DNA of 64,000 bases, taken from positions 1 through 64,000 of the forward strand of contig CAKUGQ010000004.1 of the NCBI GenBank assembly GCA_934654755.1, read 5' to 3'. Each line of letters starts with the position of its first letter. Position 1 is the stretch's first letter. The notes beneath the pieces are model-generated. The model was not told the origin of the DNA. It did not search any database and saw only the letters and a program-made list of their open reading frames with translations. Source of the DNA: an uncultured Oscillospiraceae bacterium (lineage in GTDB: Bacteria > Bacillota > Clostridia > Oscillospirales > Oscillospiraceae). The position numbers and the translations under genes were made by a program. This document shows, piece after piece, positions 39,865-49,392 of this stretch.

Positions 39865-40098
39865 ATGGACAACTATTACCGTCGCATACGAGACCTGCGA
39901 GAGGATCATGATCTGACGCAGCAGCAGGTCGCAGACTATCTGCAAATGAAGCAGCCGCAGTACTCGCGCTATGAGCGCGGGCTGCGCGATCTTCCGACCG
40001 ATGTTCTGATCCGGCTTGCAAACCTCTACAAAACCTCAACGGACTACATTCTTGGCAGAACAAATTGTCGCACACCTTATCTGCGTGCAAATCCGTAA
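39865..40098 (+). CDS. Small XRE-family transcriptional regulator
   Basis: The 77-residue protein is almost only a Cro/CI helix-turn-helix: RIRDLREDHDLTQQQVADYLQMKQPQYSRYERGLRDLPTDVLIRLANLY with the common STDYILGRT ending. CAGGAG lies seven bases before the ATG. It probably controls itself and the divergent membrane gene through the dyads between them (inference). Confidence 0.88.
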   Translation: MDNYYRRIRDLREDHDLTQQQVADYLQMKQPQYSRYERGLRDLPTDVLIRLANLYKTSTDYILGRTNCRTPYLRANP

Positions 40099-40114
40099 CA
40101 GCCTACGGAAAAAC

Positions 40115-40146
40115 AACACCGCCTGTGCCGAAGCACAGGCGGTGTT
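40115..40146. terminator. Bidirectional terminator
   Basis: A 14-bp stem AACACCGCCTGTGC / GCACAGGCGGTGTT with a CGAA loop is flanked by A and T runs. It ends the XRE gene and the converging opp operon. Confidence 0.9.
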
Positions 40147-40168
40147 TTGCTTGAAAATAGTCAGAAAT

Positions 40169-40549
40169 TCAGATGAACTTTGAAATCATGAACACGACGA
40201 GCGATAATCCGAACAGGAGAGCGCCGACAATCAGCGGCGACACGCTATAGGTCCGCTCACCGCTTTTGCGCACCTTGTATTCCGCATAGGTCTCGCGCTT
40301 CTCACCCTTCTTAAACAGGTATCGGATGTGGATCAGCCAAGACACCGCAAACGTAAACATATCAAATGTTCCATGCTTGTTTGCGAATGCCAGCAATCCG
40401 CAGCCGCCAACCAGAACCGCCGCCACAAACAGTCCGTTGCAGATACTGTCGATTACATTGTAGCGGGAAAGGCTGAAGTAAATGACGCCACCGGTAATAA
40501 CGGCCGCAAAGCAGAGAGTGATCAGATAGGACTTACGGCGCTCACTCAT
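40169..40549 (-). CDS. DUF3899-like small membrane protein
   Basis: The 126-residue protein has helices at about 8-26, 36-54 and 103-122 and a GTFDMFTFAVSWLIH segment followed by a basic KKGEKRETYAEYK loop. This matches the layout of the DUF3899 family (unknown function). It starts 2 bp after oppF and is thus the last gene of the opp operon. Confidence 0.72.
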   Translation of the reverse strand: MSERRKSYLITLCFAAVITGGVIYFSLSRYNVIDSICNGLFVAAVLVGGCGLLAFANKHGTFDMFTFAVSWLIHIRYLFKKGEKRETYAEYKVRKSGERTYSVSPLIVGALLFGLSLVVFMISKFI

Positions 40550-40551
40550 GC

Positions 40552-41799
40552 TTATTTAAGCTCCTTGAGGTACTTCTCGTATTCCGCATCATTACACTGG
40601 ACGAAGTGTCCCGGCTTAATCTCGCGGAAGGAGGGCTTATCCACAGAATAGTCGTGCTCGGCCAGCGGATTATACACAATACGCTTGCGGTTTCTCTCGT
40701 ATACAGGGTCGGGCAGCGGCACGGCCGACAGCAGGGACTTGGTATACGGGTGCAGCGGATTGAGGAAGAGCTCGTCCGAGCTCGCCAGCTCGACCATCTT
40801 GCCATAGTACATAACGCCGATACGATCGGAGAAGTACTTGACAACGGACAGATCGTGTGCAATGAAGAGCAGCGTCATACCGCGGTCACGGAGGTCGCCG
40901 AGCAGGTTAATCACCTGCGCCTGAATGGAAACGTCAAGCGCGGAGACAGGCTCGTCGGCAATGATGAGATCGGGGTTCATGATGATTGCGCGGGCAACAC
41001 CGATTCTCTGACGCTGACCGCCGGAGAATTCATGCGGATAGCGGCTTGCGTGCTCACGCACGAGTCCAACGAACTCCAGCATCTCATAAACCTTCTCGTC
41101 AATAACCTTCTGATCTCTTTCGCCCTGAATGATGAGGCCCTCGGCAATAATGTCGCGGACGGTCATACGGGGATCCAGCGAAGCGATCGGATCCTGGAAG
41201 ATCATCTGGATCTGATTGGTCAGACGGGTCTTGCGCGCCTTACGAAGCTCGTTCTTGTATTCGGCAGCAAGCTCGTCACGCTCAGCGCCCTTCGCAGTGG
41301 CCAAGCGCGCTTCATACTCCTTGCGGGTACGCTCAACAGCAGCTTCGGCAAACGCCTTATTGCAGTGCTTCTGGTCATAAACCGCCTTTTTCAGCTCGGC
41401 CTTCTGCTCACACACGATTGCCTCGGTTTCCGCCTTCAGCGTCTCAAGACGCTTCTCCGCGGCATCCTGATTGATCTTTCCCTCGGCGACATCCTTCTTG
41501 AGCTGCTCCTCAGCTTCCTTCAGGTCACTCTTTGCTTTCTTAATGGCATCCGTGTAAGAGCGGGTGCCGGCAGAGATACGAGTGCCCTTAAAGATGATAT
41601 TGCCGCCGGTGATGTCATAGAGCTTGATGATGGAACGACCGGTCGTGGTCTTGCCGCAGCCGGACTCGCCGACGAGGCCAAAGACTTCGCCCTTTTTGAT
41701 GTCAAAATTGACGTCATCCACCGCCTTGAGCTCACCGCCCTGCATCTTGAAATACTGGCAGAGATGTTCAACCTTCAGTAATACTTCCTTATTTTCCAT
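40552..41799 (-). CDS. oppF: Oligopeptide ABC transporter ATPase (OppF-like) with coiled-coil insertion
   Basis: This ATP-binding subunit of a peptide importer has Walker A GESGCGKT (44-51), Q-loop IFQDP (about 198), signature FSGGQRQR, Walker B LIIADEP and the H-loop AHD. The C-terminal HPYTKSLLSAVP extension is typical of the Opp/Dpp family. It is 415 residues long instead of ~320: residues about 78-193, between Walker A and the Q-loop, are a Lys/Glu/Ala-rich helix predicted to be coiled coil. The start overlaps the oppD end by 11 bp. Confidence 0.9.
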   Translation of the reverse strand: MENKEVLLKVEHLCQYFKMQGGELKAVDDVNFDIKKGEVFGLVGESGCGKTTTGRSIIKLYDITGGNIIFKGTRISAGTRSYTDAIKKAKSDLKEAEEQLKKDVAEGKINQDAAEKRLETLKAETEAIVCEQKAELKKAVYDQKHCNKAFAEAAVERTRKEYEARLATAKGAERDELAAEYKNELRKARKTRLTNQIQMIFQDPIASLDPRMTVRDIIAEGLIIQGERDQKVIDEKVYEMLEFVGLVREHASRYPHEFSGGQRQRIGVARAIIMNPDLIIADEPVSALDVSIQAQVINLLGDLRDRGMTLLFIAHDLSVVKYFSDRIGVMYYGKMVELASSDELFLNPLHPYTKSLLSAVPLPDPVYERNRKRIVYNPLAEHDYSVDKPSFREIKPGHFVQCNDAEYEKYLKELK

Positions 41800-43942
41800 C
41801 TTCTACCCCTCTTTTACTCTCCATTCTGGCAATACGATCCAGAATGATCTTGGGCGGGTCAACCTTCGGCGCATCCGGATGCAGAAGCCAGGTAGCGGCA
41901 AAATGCGTATCGCTGATCTGGAACATCGGCGGCTGCTGCTCGAAATCGATCTGCATGGCATACTTGTTTCGTGCGGCGAACGCATCGCCGACAGGCGGGT
42001 AGATCATATTGGGCGGTGTACCGGGAATTGCCTCAAGGCGCTCGTTCGTATCCAGATCGGGCATGGAGGCAAGCAGGGCCCAGGTGTACGGATGGCGGGC
42101 ATGGTAGAAGATGTCCTCAGACGTGCCGTACTCGACGATCTTGCCTGCATACATGACAGCAACACGGTCAGCCATATTGGCAACAACGCCAAGGTCATGC
42201 GTGATGAAGATAACGGAAAGCTGGCGCTCTTCCTTCAAGCGATTGATCAATTCAAGAATCTGAGCCTGAATTGTGACGTCAAGTGCCGTTGTCGGCTCAT
42301 CGCAAATCAATATGTCGGGGTTGGCAGCCAAGGCAATCGCAATGACAATACGCTGGCGCATACCGCCGGAGAACTCGAAGGGATACTGATTATATCTCTT
42401 ACGCGGCTCTGCGATACCGACCTCATCCATCAGCTTAATCGCGCGCTGCTTTGCGATGGACTTTGTAACCTTTGCAACAATACCCGCAGCATTCGCCATC
42501 AGGTAATCAATATTCTCACGTGCCTCAACTGCGTAATCGCGGCTGCCACGCTGCGCAAGACGATCCTCGAGATGGTCCGCCAAGCGGGTGATAATGTGCT
42601 GCAAATTGCCCTTCACCATATCCAGATCGGTCACGGCGGCGGCAACGACCTTCCATTCAGGCGTCTTGCCGCGGGCGATAAGACGGTCAAACTTGGCCTG
42701 ACTCTTATCGTGAACCTTAATGGCTTTTGCGTTCTTGCCAATGGACTTGAAATAGCGGTCAATTTCGCTATCCATGCTGGACTCGAAGGTGTAGCTCAGA
42801 CTGTCCTTCACGATTGCCAGGCGATCAATCGACGCACTGACGGCTTCGGACATCTTCTTGAGTGATTCCTTACAGGCGGCCTTGTCAAGGCTTTCCTGCT
42901 CGAATACAGGAAGCTGTTCGCGCAGAACGCGAACGGCCTTCTGCATATTTTCATAGGATTTGTTGGCGGAATACTCCAAACCGGCAGCGATGTCCTTCAT
43001 GAAGTCGAGCATATACTCGCGGTTTAGATAGTCCAACAGGAACTCATTGAGCTTTTCGATCTCCAGTGCAGGCAGCTCCTTACCGCTGAACTCAAGGTAA
43101 TAACCAAGGCGGAAGAAATTCGGCTGCGGCCGGGCAATCGCCTCGCGGAGGATCTCGCCGCTCTGCTTCAGCGTGCGGATCAGCTCGGCATATTCCTCGG
43201 TTTTCTTCGCTGCGTTGTGCAGGCGGACGGCTTCGGCAGTGCACTGCTTCAGCTCCTCGCCGCGCGAATTAACAACATACTCGTGAACGGACTTGCCGGA
43301 GAGCTGCGATACATACTTGACACGATAGGCCGCATCCTTCGCAGCTTTTTTATCCAACTCGAAAACCAGCTCATCGATTTCGTCGGCAGCCTCTACCGCA
43401 GCCTCATACGCTGCGTTAAACTTTGCCTCCATCTCGACATGACGGCGCTCAAAGGCAATAAACTTCTTGCATTTTTCGGAAATCTCGGCGGCTTTGTCGG
43501 GATTTGCCTCGATCATCGAGCGTTCCAGCAGTTTCAGATGCTCAGCAAAGGTTTTCTTGCTTTCACGCTGGCGCGCCTTACCCTTAAGAATCATTGCCTC
43601 CGTGAGCTGTCGGCCAATCTTCACAATCGGGTTCAGGCTGGACATCGGATCCTGGAAGATCATGGCGATTTTATCGCCGCGGATCTTGTGGAAGTCATCC
43701 TCGCTAATCTTCAGCAGGTCCTTGCCGTCGTAAATGATCTCGCCGGATTCCGTGATGGAGTTAGCGGCCTGAATGCCAAGAATGGCCTTAGAGGTGACGG
43801 ACTTACCGGAGCCGGACTCGCCCACGATGGCAAGCGTCTCACCCTTGTCCAGATCAAAATCAATACCGCGGACGGCCTGCACTTTACCATTGGTGGTGCG
43901 GAAGGAGATTCTAAGATCCCTGACAGACAATTTCTTTTCCAT
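41789..43942 (-). CDS. oppD: Oligopeptide ABC transporter ATPase (OppD-like) with a ~365-residue insertion
   Basis: The partner ATPase has Walker A GESGSGKS (41-48), Q-loop IFQDPMSSLNP (about 95), signature FSGGMRQR (about 523), CDEPTTALDV, THD, and HPYTWALLASMP with GTPPNMI at the end. Total length is 717 residues against ~330 for ordinary OppD. Residues about 125-490, within the helical subdomain between Q-loop and signature, are a long charged, mostly helical insert with heptad-like stretches. Both halves of the ATPase remain complete, so the protein is probably active. It lies between oppC and oppF. Confidence 0.9.
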   Translation of the reverse strand: MEKKLSVRDLRISFRTTNGKVQAVRGIDFDLDKGETLAIVGESGSGKSVTSKAILGIQAANSITESGEIIYDGKDLLKISEDDFHKIRGDKIAMIFQDPMSSLNPIVKIGRQLTEAMILKGKARQRESKKTFAEHLKLLERSMIEANPDKAAEISEKCKKFIAFERRHVEMEAKFNAAYEAAVEAADEIDELVFELDKKAAKDAAYRVKYVSQLSGKSVHEYVVNSRGEELKQCTAEAVRLHNAAKKTEEYAELIRTLKQSGEILREAIARPQPNFFRLGYYLEFSGKELPALEIEKLNEFLLDYLNREYMLDFMKDIAAGLEYSANKSYENMQKAVRVLREQLPVFEQESLDKAACKESLKKMSEAVSASIDRLAIVKDSLSYTFESSMDSEIDRYFKSIGKNAKAIKVHDKSQAKFDRLIARGKTPEWKVVAAAVTDLDMVKGNLQHIITRLADHLEDRLAQRGSRDYAVEARENIDYLMANAAGIVAKVTKSIAKQRAIKLMDEVGIAEPRKRYNQYPFEFSGGMRQRIVIAIALAANPDILICDEPTTALDVTIQAQILELINRLKEERQLSVIFITHDLGVVANMADRVAVMYAGKIVEYGTSEDIFYHARHPYTWALLASMPDLDTNERLEAIPGTPPNMIYPPVGDAFAARNKYAMQIDFEQQPPMFQISDTHFAATWLLHPDAPKVDPPKIILDRIARMESKRGVEDGK

Positions 43943-43945
43943 AGA

Positions 43946-45496
43946 TCAATCCTCTCCTCCTCTCAGTGCGGGGTTAAAGGCATCGCGCAGACCGTTGCCG
44001 AACAGGTTAAAGCAAATCATCAGCAGGCCAAGGTACAATGCCGGATAGAACAGTGCGTGCGGCGCCGTAGTCATCTGCTCGCTGCCCTGCTGCATCAGTG
44101 TGCCGATCGAGGTGCCGGCAAAGTCCTGAATGTTGACAATGCCGAGGTACGTCAGGTTCGTTTCACTGCTGATAACACCGGGAATGGTCAGAGCGCAGCT
44201 CGTAATGATGGTACCAAGTGCGTTCGGGAAAATATGCTTGAACATCAGGCGGAAGTCCGACGCGCCAAGCGTACGCGCCGACAGGACAAATTCCTGACCC
44301 TTAAAGCGATAGAACTGTTTTCTGGTCAATGCCGCCATGCCAATCCAACCGGTTGCCACAAACGCGACCAGTAGGGAGCCGACCGTTCCGACCTTATCCG
44401 CCAGATAAAGCTGGAACAGGGTAACGGCGACGATAAAGGGAATACCGGAAAGAATGTCGGAAATACGGTCGAGAATCAGGTCGATCTTGCCGCCATAGTA
44501 GCCCTGAACGGCGCCGTAGAACGCACCGATAGTCAGGTTAATGACGGAAATCAGGATTGCAAAAACCAGAGAGAAGCGGGCGCCGACACCGATGGAGGAG
44601 AATACGTCCTGGCCCATCGAGTTGGTACCAAACAGGTACATCGGCTCAAAGCCGTTCACGTACTGGTAGTAGGAGTAGTAATCCACGCGGCACTGTACGG
44701 AGCCGAGTGCTTTACCGGCGCTGTAGATATAGCTTCCGTCATCGCCGGCGATACGTGTTCCGGTGTACTCCACGGTTTCCATACTCTTATTGGTGCAGTA
44801 CGCAGGGATATAGTTGCCATCCTTATCGAGGACAGGCTCGCCCTTCTGCGACTTGACCTGATACCAGATGTTCGGCGAGTCGGTAATATCGCAAATGTCA
44901 CGCGAATCCACGTAAGGGTAAACGAGCTGAATACCGTTTTCTTCCTGCCAGGCGACCATTTTTTTAAACTCGCCCTCACTGACGTTCAAGCTTACAATGC
45001 CCTTCGCATAGTAACGGTTGACGCGAAGCGTATAGGAAAGGATCGTGACGAGCTTGCCGCGCCTCATAACCTCAGTTTCATGCGTATCGACAATGCCGAG
45101 AACGGGGTCTTTTCCCGTTTCGACACCGATAGCCTTCCACGCAAGTACGGCATTTTCGTTCTGGCTGGGCAGAGCATAACCACCGTCAAGAATTCCCCAG
45201 CCCTTTGCGGCGATTGCCGGATGGAAGGGCGGGTAGCTGACGTACATTCTGTCTACCGTTTTCGGCGTATAGGGAACGCAGAAAGGAGCCGCAATGGAGA
45301 ACAGAAGCATGAACGCAAGAATCCAGGCGGCAACGAGTGAGGACTTGTTTTTCTTAAAGCGAATCATCGCGTCGGCGAAGAAGCTGCGGCTCTTCGTGTC
45401 GAATTTGCTGTCATGAATGCTGGCATCCATCTGAACGAAGGCGAATTTTTCCTTCGGGATACTCGAATTTACATTATAATTGTTTTTCATGCTCAT
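43946..45496 (-). CDS. oppC: Oligopeptide ABC transporter permease (OppC-like) with large extracytoplasmic loop
   Basis: The 516-residue permease has an N-terminal cytoplasmic stretch and first helix at about 55-78. An unusually long exported region (about 79-300, many Tyr/Asp/Gly) replaces the short loop of standard OppC (~300 residues in total). The normal core follows: LFGTNSMGQDVFSSIGVGARFSL, five more helices and the EAA-type loop with FVLSARTLGASDFRLMFKHIFPNA. It starts in the oppB stop (ATGA). Confidence 0.9.
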   Translation of the reverse strand: MSMKNNYNVNSSIPKEKFAFVQMDASIHDSKFDTKSRSFFADAMIRFKKNKSSLVAAWILAFMLLFSIAAPFCVPYTPKTVDRMYVSYPPFHPAIAAKGWGILDGGYALPSQNENAVLAWKAIGVETGKDPVLGIVDTHETEVMRRGKLVTILSYTLRVNRYYAKGIVSLNVSEGEFKKMVAWQEENGIQLVYPYVDSRDICDITDSPNIWYQVKSQKGEPVLDKDGNYIPAYCTNKSMETVEYTGTRIAGDDGSYIYSAGKALGSVQCRVDYYSYYQYVNGFEPMYLFGTNSMGQDVFSSIGVGARFSLVFAILISVINLTIGAFYGAVQGYYGGKIDLILDRISDILSGIPFIVAVTLFQLYLADKVGTVGSLLVAFVATGWIGMAALTRKQFYRFKGQEFVLSARTLGASDFRLMFKHIFPNALGTIITSCALTIPGVISSETNLTYLGIVNIQDFAGTSIGTLMQQGSEQMTTAPHALFYPALYLGLLMICFNLFGNGLRDAFNPALRGGED

Positions 45497-46446
45497 TTTT
45501 TCGACCCCATTCTGATACGCGGGTCAATGAAGCCGTAGCTAATATCGACCACAATGGATGATGCCAGACCAATGACCGTATAGAAGCAGGAGCTGAAGAG
45601 GAAGAGGGGATAGTCACGGGCATTGATGGCGTTGATCGAAAGGCTGCCGACACCGGGAATCGCGAAAATGCGTTCGGTAATCATGCCGCCGTAAAGCGTG
45701 CCGACAATGCTGCCGAAGATACTGGGGACAATAATGACCATGCAGTTCTTCATAGCGTGACGGACGGTCGCCTGTGTTTTGGTCAGGCCCTTAGTACGGG
45801 CAAGGAGCATATAGTCGCCGGTGAGAACTTCGCCCAGCTCGGCACGCGTGGTACGCGTATAACCGGCAATCTGCGGGAGCGACAGCGACAGCACCGGGGG
45901 TATGACACTGACAAACATACTCCATGTGAAGTAATCCGTGCCCGGGCTCATCAGTAATGGGAACCAGCCCAGCTTAAAGCAGATAAAATACTGAATCAGG
46001 AAGGCATAGACGAAGGCCGGAACCGAGATGCAGACAATTGTCAGTGTGGAAATCGTATAGTCAAGCCACGTGTTTTTCTTCAACGCGGCAATGATGCCGA
46101 AAACAATACCAATCGGAATACTAACAATAACAGAGATGAAGTTTACGTAAACGGTAGCAGGGATTTTCTCGGCAAAAATCTGGTTGACATCGCGGCCGGA
46201 GTAGAGAACGTCGGATACGCCCCAGTCCCAGCGAAGGACAACGTTTTTCAGGAAAATCCAGAACTGCTCAAGATACGGCTTATTATAGCCGAGAGCCTCA
46301 CGGCGTGCGGCGATGATGTCAGCATGGGGATCATTGGGCGCCAGCTCCGCGGGGGGCAGCATACGGATCAGCACGAAGCAGATCAGCGTAATAATCAGAG
46401 TCACCATCAGCATCAGAAGGAGTCTCTGAAGAGTGTATTTGACCAT
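45493..46446 (-). CDS. oppB: Oligopeptide ABC transporter permease (OppB-like)
   Basis: The 317-residue permease is of standard length, with six helices, the N-terminal RLLLMLMVTLIITLICFVLIRMLPP segment, and the EAA-like loop LARTKGLTKTQATVRHAMKN. It is the only subunit of the system without an insertion. The ATG at 46446 follows GGGAGG; the longer frame adds a non-homologous head. It lies after oppA, separated by a 191-nt gap with a hairpin. Confidence 0.93.
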   Translation of the reverse strand: MVKYTLQRLLLMLMVTLIITLICFVLIRMLPPAELAPNDPHADIIAARREALGYNKPYLEQFWIFLKNVVLRWDWGVSDVLYSGRDVNQIFAEKIPATVYVNFISVIVSIPIGIVFGIIAALKKNTWLDYTISTLTIVCISVPAFVYAFLIQYFICFKLGWFPLLMSPGTDYFTWSMFVSVIPPVLSLSLPQIAGYTRTTRAELGEVLTGDYMLLARTKGLTKTQATVRHAMKNCMVIIVPSIFGSIVGTLYGGMITERIFAIPGVGSLSINAINARDYPLFLFSSCFYTVIGLASSIVVDISYGFIDPRIRMGSKK

Positions 46447-46525
46447 AGGTATCCTCCCAATCAGTTTATACTCCTCCGACGTCAAGGGTGCGTTACATGA
46501 CTAACGTGGAAGAATACAATACGCA

Positions 46526-46562
46526 GAATGCAGGGGGGGCAGAAACTACCACCCCTGCATTC
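46526..46562 (-). terminator. Hairpin between oppA and oppB
   Basis: GAATGCAGGGG / CCCCTGCATTC with a 15-nt loop and no good U-run. It is likely to give partial termination or 3'-end protection, allowing more OppA than transporter (inference). Confidence 0.55.
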
Positions 46563-46637
46563 GCGTGATGTATTAGCTCATGGAGCTAACTATGACAGCA
46601 GCGCAGGCGCCGTGTCGGGGAAATGCGTTAACTTGGA

Positions 46638-49214
46638 TTAGTACTTGAGCTCGCCCTGGGAAGCAACAAAGGCAGCCCAGTCGGTCTCATTGTAGCTGTA
46701 CTTCAGGTAAGCGATGCCGCCGCGACCCATGATGGGGTTATACTCGTCGACAACATAGTAGACCTGGTAGGACAGCAGAGCCATGGAAGCATCCTGAAGG
46801 GTCGGGATATAGTCGCCGGTCTTGAGGACTTCGACTTCGATGGCAGCGAGGATATCCAGACGGGTATCGACATCGACCTGGCCGTCGCCGAAGTTGTAGG
46901 TCTTCTTGGAGCCGTCGGCAGCGGTGATCTCAACGGCCTGACCATTCAGAGCATCGGACCACTGGCGGAGGTTCATGGTGATCTTCTCGCCGTTGATCTC
47001 AAGCTCGAGGTTGACGGTGGTAGCGTCGAACCACTGGTTGTACTGATAGGACTTGTTGACGTAGAGGTCAGACAGGCCGAAGGGATCCAGAGCGGAGCCG
47101 GACCAGCCACACAGGCAGGTGTCGGAGAGGCCGGCCTTCAGCTTCTTGGACCAATCGGTATCGTACGGAGCGGATACGACGAAAGCGATCTTGCCTTCGA
47201 AGGGGGTGCCTTCGGCGACTTCGACAGCCTTGTCGTTCAGGTACTTAACGGTCTTGGTGATGAAGTCGGTAACCTTGGACGCGCAGTACTCGATGGTAAC
47301 GGTCTGGTCAGAGATACCGTCCTTGTTTTCGTCGGTGATGTAGCCCTTCTCGATGGCTTCGTTGAAAGCCTTCTTGAAGAGTTCCTTCGCCTGGACGGGG
47401 TCATAACCGGTGATGGAGGCAACGGCCTCGTCGAGGCTGTTGTACTTGCTCACGTCAACCTGGTAGTAGGTGCACAGAGCCTTCTTCGCCTGCTCGGTGT
47501 CGCGATAACGGGCGCCGGTCTCCGGATCATAGATGTAGGAGTTGCCGATCAGACCGTAGCCGCCGGAGCGGGACGGAGACAGAGTGGAGGCCAGGAGCTC
47601 CTTGTCGTAAACAAGGGCCATAGCTTCCTTGAAGGACTTCAGAGACATGGTCTGCAGGTCCTTGGTCTTGGTGTCGAAGCCGTCGTTTTTCTCGCGCTCG
47701 GCAAGCACATCAAGGTTGCCGTTGAAGACGAGGAAGAAAATGGTTTCGTTCGGGGTAGCGTAGCACTGCTCGGAGGAGCGGAAGGCTGCGAAGTCGTCGC
47801 TCTGCAGGCCGTAGGTCATGAGCTCGCCGTGGAGGAACATCTGCTTGCGGGTATTCGCTTCGGGGACTGCCTGACAGTCGATCTTCGTGGTCATGTACAT
47901 CGGATAGATCTTGCCGTCTTCCGGATCTCTATAGATGTGCTTGCCATCGGTGTAGCCGTACCAGTTCTCGTTCTTCTCGAAGACCATCTGCTTGTCGGTC
48001 TGATAGGTGACGAGCTTATACGGACCATAGGACAGAGTGCTCTCGACGCTCTGGTTGTATTCGCTGGTCCAGGTGCCGGAAGCGGTATCCTGCTTCTTGA
48101 ACTTCTCATACAGAGTCTCGTTGACGAGCCAGTTGGAGGAGAGGTTATAGAGCAGATAGAAGCCCTTCAGGGACTTGTTCAGAACGAGCGTGATCTGATA
48201 GTCGCCGGTCTTGTAGCAGCCGACGCTTGCGTCGTAATCGACGTCAGCCCACAGCTTCTTGTAAGCCAGGTAGTTGGGCATATCAGCCTCGGTCTCGCCC
48301 CAGTTCTCATTGGTAGTGGTAACGTCCTTGAGCATTTCCCAAGTCTCGTCGGTCAGCGGAACCAGGCCGTCGCTGTCCATCAAAGCCTCGAGCTGAGCCC
48401 AATACTTGGTGCCGAAGTATTGGCTGCCGTAGTTATCATAGTACTTCTTCAGGGTGTTGCCGCTGGTCCAGTCAAGCGCAATGTTAAGGCCGATGTAGAC
48501 GGGGTAGTTCTCGGCGGTATAGTACTGGCCGTCCTTCAGGACGAGGTCAGCCTTCTGGTACTTGATGACGTTGCCGGGAGCGTTCTGCTCGATGGTTACC
48601 GAGCCCTGCTTGGCATACTCCTCAGCGCCCTGGATGGACAGGTTGCCGGAGTAGTAGTCGGTAGCGCGGTAGTTCTTGAGATCCGGATCCAGAAGCTGCT
48701 TCATGGAGTAGATGTAGTCGTCAGCCGTGATCGGCGTGCCGTCTTCCCACTTGGCATTCGGGTTGAGGTCGATGACATAGGCGTAGCCGGAGGTCATGCC
48801 CTCGGGAATCTTGAACTTGCCTTCGGAAGCGACCTTCTCGGTCACGTCAACCGGCTCGGCAGCGGCCATCTCGGGGATGATCTTGTAGCCGGAGAAGGGC
48901 TCCTTGCCCTCAACGGGGTTCAGGTCATCGTTGAAGATGAAGCCGTACAGACCCGTACGCACGAACTCTGCGGGGTAGGCGTCGTCCTGAGTCTGGTAGG
49001 TGTGCGGGCTCCAGTTGGTAGCCATCGTGGAAACTGCATCCTTGTAGACGTACTCGCCCTCAAACTGGACGATGGCCTCGGACGTGCTTTCGCTGGGCTT
49101 GCTATTGTCGGTGGGCTTGGTGGGCTGATCGGTGGGGTTGTTGTTGCTGTTGCAGCCTACGAGAATGCCCAGGACCATCACAAGAGCCAAAAGCAATGCG
49201 ATTGTCTTTTTCAT
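46638..49214 (-). CDS. oppA: Oligopeptide-binding lipoprotein (OppA-like, family 5), enlarged
   Basis: This extracytoplasmic substrate-binding lipoprotein has a signal peptide with lipobox LVGC (Cys21), an Asn/Thr/Pro linker and a family-5 solute-binding fold. Recognisable parts are WEDGTPITADDYIYSMKQLLDPDL, the YGPYKLVTYQTDKQMVFEKNENWYG block and MSLKSFKEAMALVYDKELLA. At 858 residues it is far longer than usual (~540), the extra length being spread through the ligand-binding lobes. It is first in the opp operon, with its own promoter and leader hairpin. Confidence 0.92.
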   Translation of the reverse strand: MKKTIALLLALVMVLGILVGCNSNNNPTDQPTKPTDNSKPSESTSEAIVQFEGEYVYKDAVSTMATNWSPHTYQTQDDAYPAEFVRTGLYGFIFNDDLNPVEGKEPFSGYKIIPEMAAAEPVDVTEKVASEGKFKIPEGMTSGYAYVIDLNPNAKWEDGTPITADDYIYSMKQLLDPDLKNYRATDYYSGNLSIQGAEEYAKQGSVTIEQNAPGNVIKYQKADLVLKDGQYYTAENYPVYIGLNIALDWTSGNTLKKYYDNYGSQYFGTKYWAQLEALMDSDGLVPLTDETWEMLKDVTTTNENWGETEADMPNYLAYKKLWADVDYDASVGCYKTGDYQITLVLNKSLKGFYLLYNLSSNWLVNETLYEKFKKQDTASGTWTSEYNQSVESTLSYGPYKLVTYQTDKQMVFEKNENWYGYTDGKHIYRDPEDGKIYPMYMTTKIDCQAVPEANTRKQMFLHGELMTYGLQSDDFAAFRSSEQCYATPNETIFFLVFNGNLDVLAEREKNDGFDTKTKDLQTMSLKSFKEAMALVYDKELLASTLSPSRSGGYGLIGNSYIYDPETGARYRDTEQAKKALCTYYQVDVSKYNSLDEAVASITGYDPVQAKELFKKAFNEAIEKGYITDENKDGISDQTVTIEYCASKVTDFITKTVKYLNDKAVEVAEGTPFEGKIAFVVSAPYDTDWSKKLKAGLSDTCLCGWSGSALDPFGLSDLYVNKSYQYNQWFDATTVNLELEINGEKITMNLRQWSDALNGQAVEITAADGSKKTYNFGDGQVDVDTRLDILAAIEVEVLKTGDYIPTLQDASMALLSYQVYYVVDEYNPIMGRGGIAYLKYSYNETDWAAFVASQGELKY

Positions 49215-49247
49215 TCTGAATTTCCTCCTTAAAATTTTCTATGAAAG

Positions 49248-49263
49248 CGGGGCACGCGCCCCG
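49248..49263 (-). promoter_or_regulatory. Small hairpin in the oppA leader
   Basis: CGGGGC/GCCCCG with a 4-nt loop lies about 35 nt upstream of the oppA ATG, inside a leader of about 140 nt. Confidence 0.5.
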
Positions 49264-49363
49264 AAACATAGCGCGGTATATCCTTTCATTTCATAACGAT
49301 CCGGCAGGGTATGCCAAAACGCAGTCAAAAGGACAGAATTGTGAACCTACGCGATTTTTTCAT

Positions 49364-49392
49364 ATTATAGCACACAGTTTCTGCTTGCGCAA
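49364..49392 (-). promoter_or_regulatory. opp operon promoter
   Basis: On the minus strand TTGCGC (49392-49387), 17 bp, TATAAT (49369-49364). Confidence 0.75.

Noticed and set aside
47829..49232. 467-codon plus-strand frame opposite oppA
   Set aside because: It is a Val/Leu-rich shadow of the oppA coding strand with no promoter or ribosome site.
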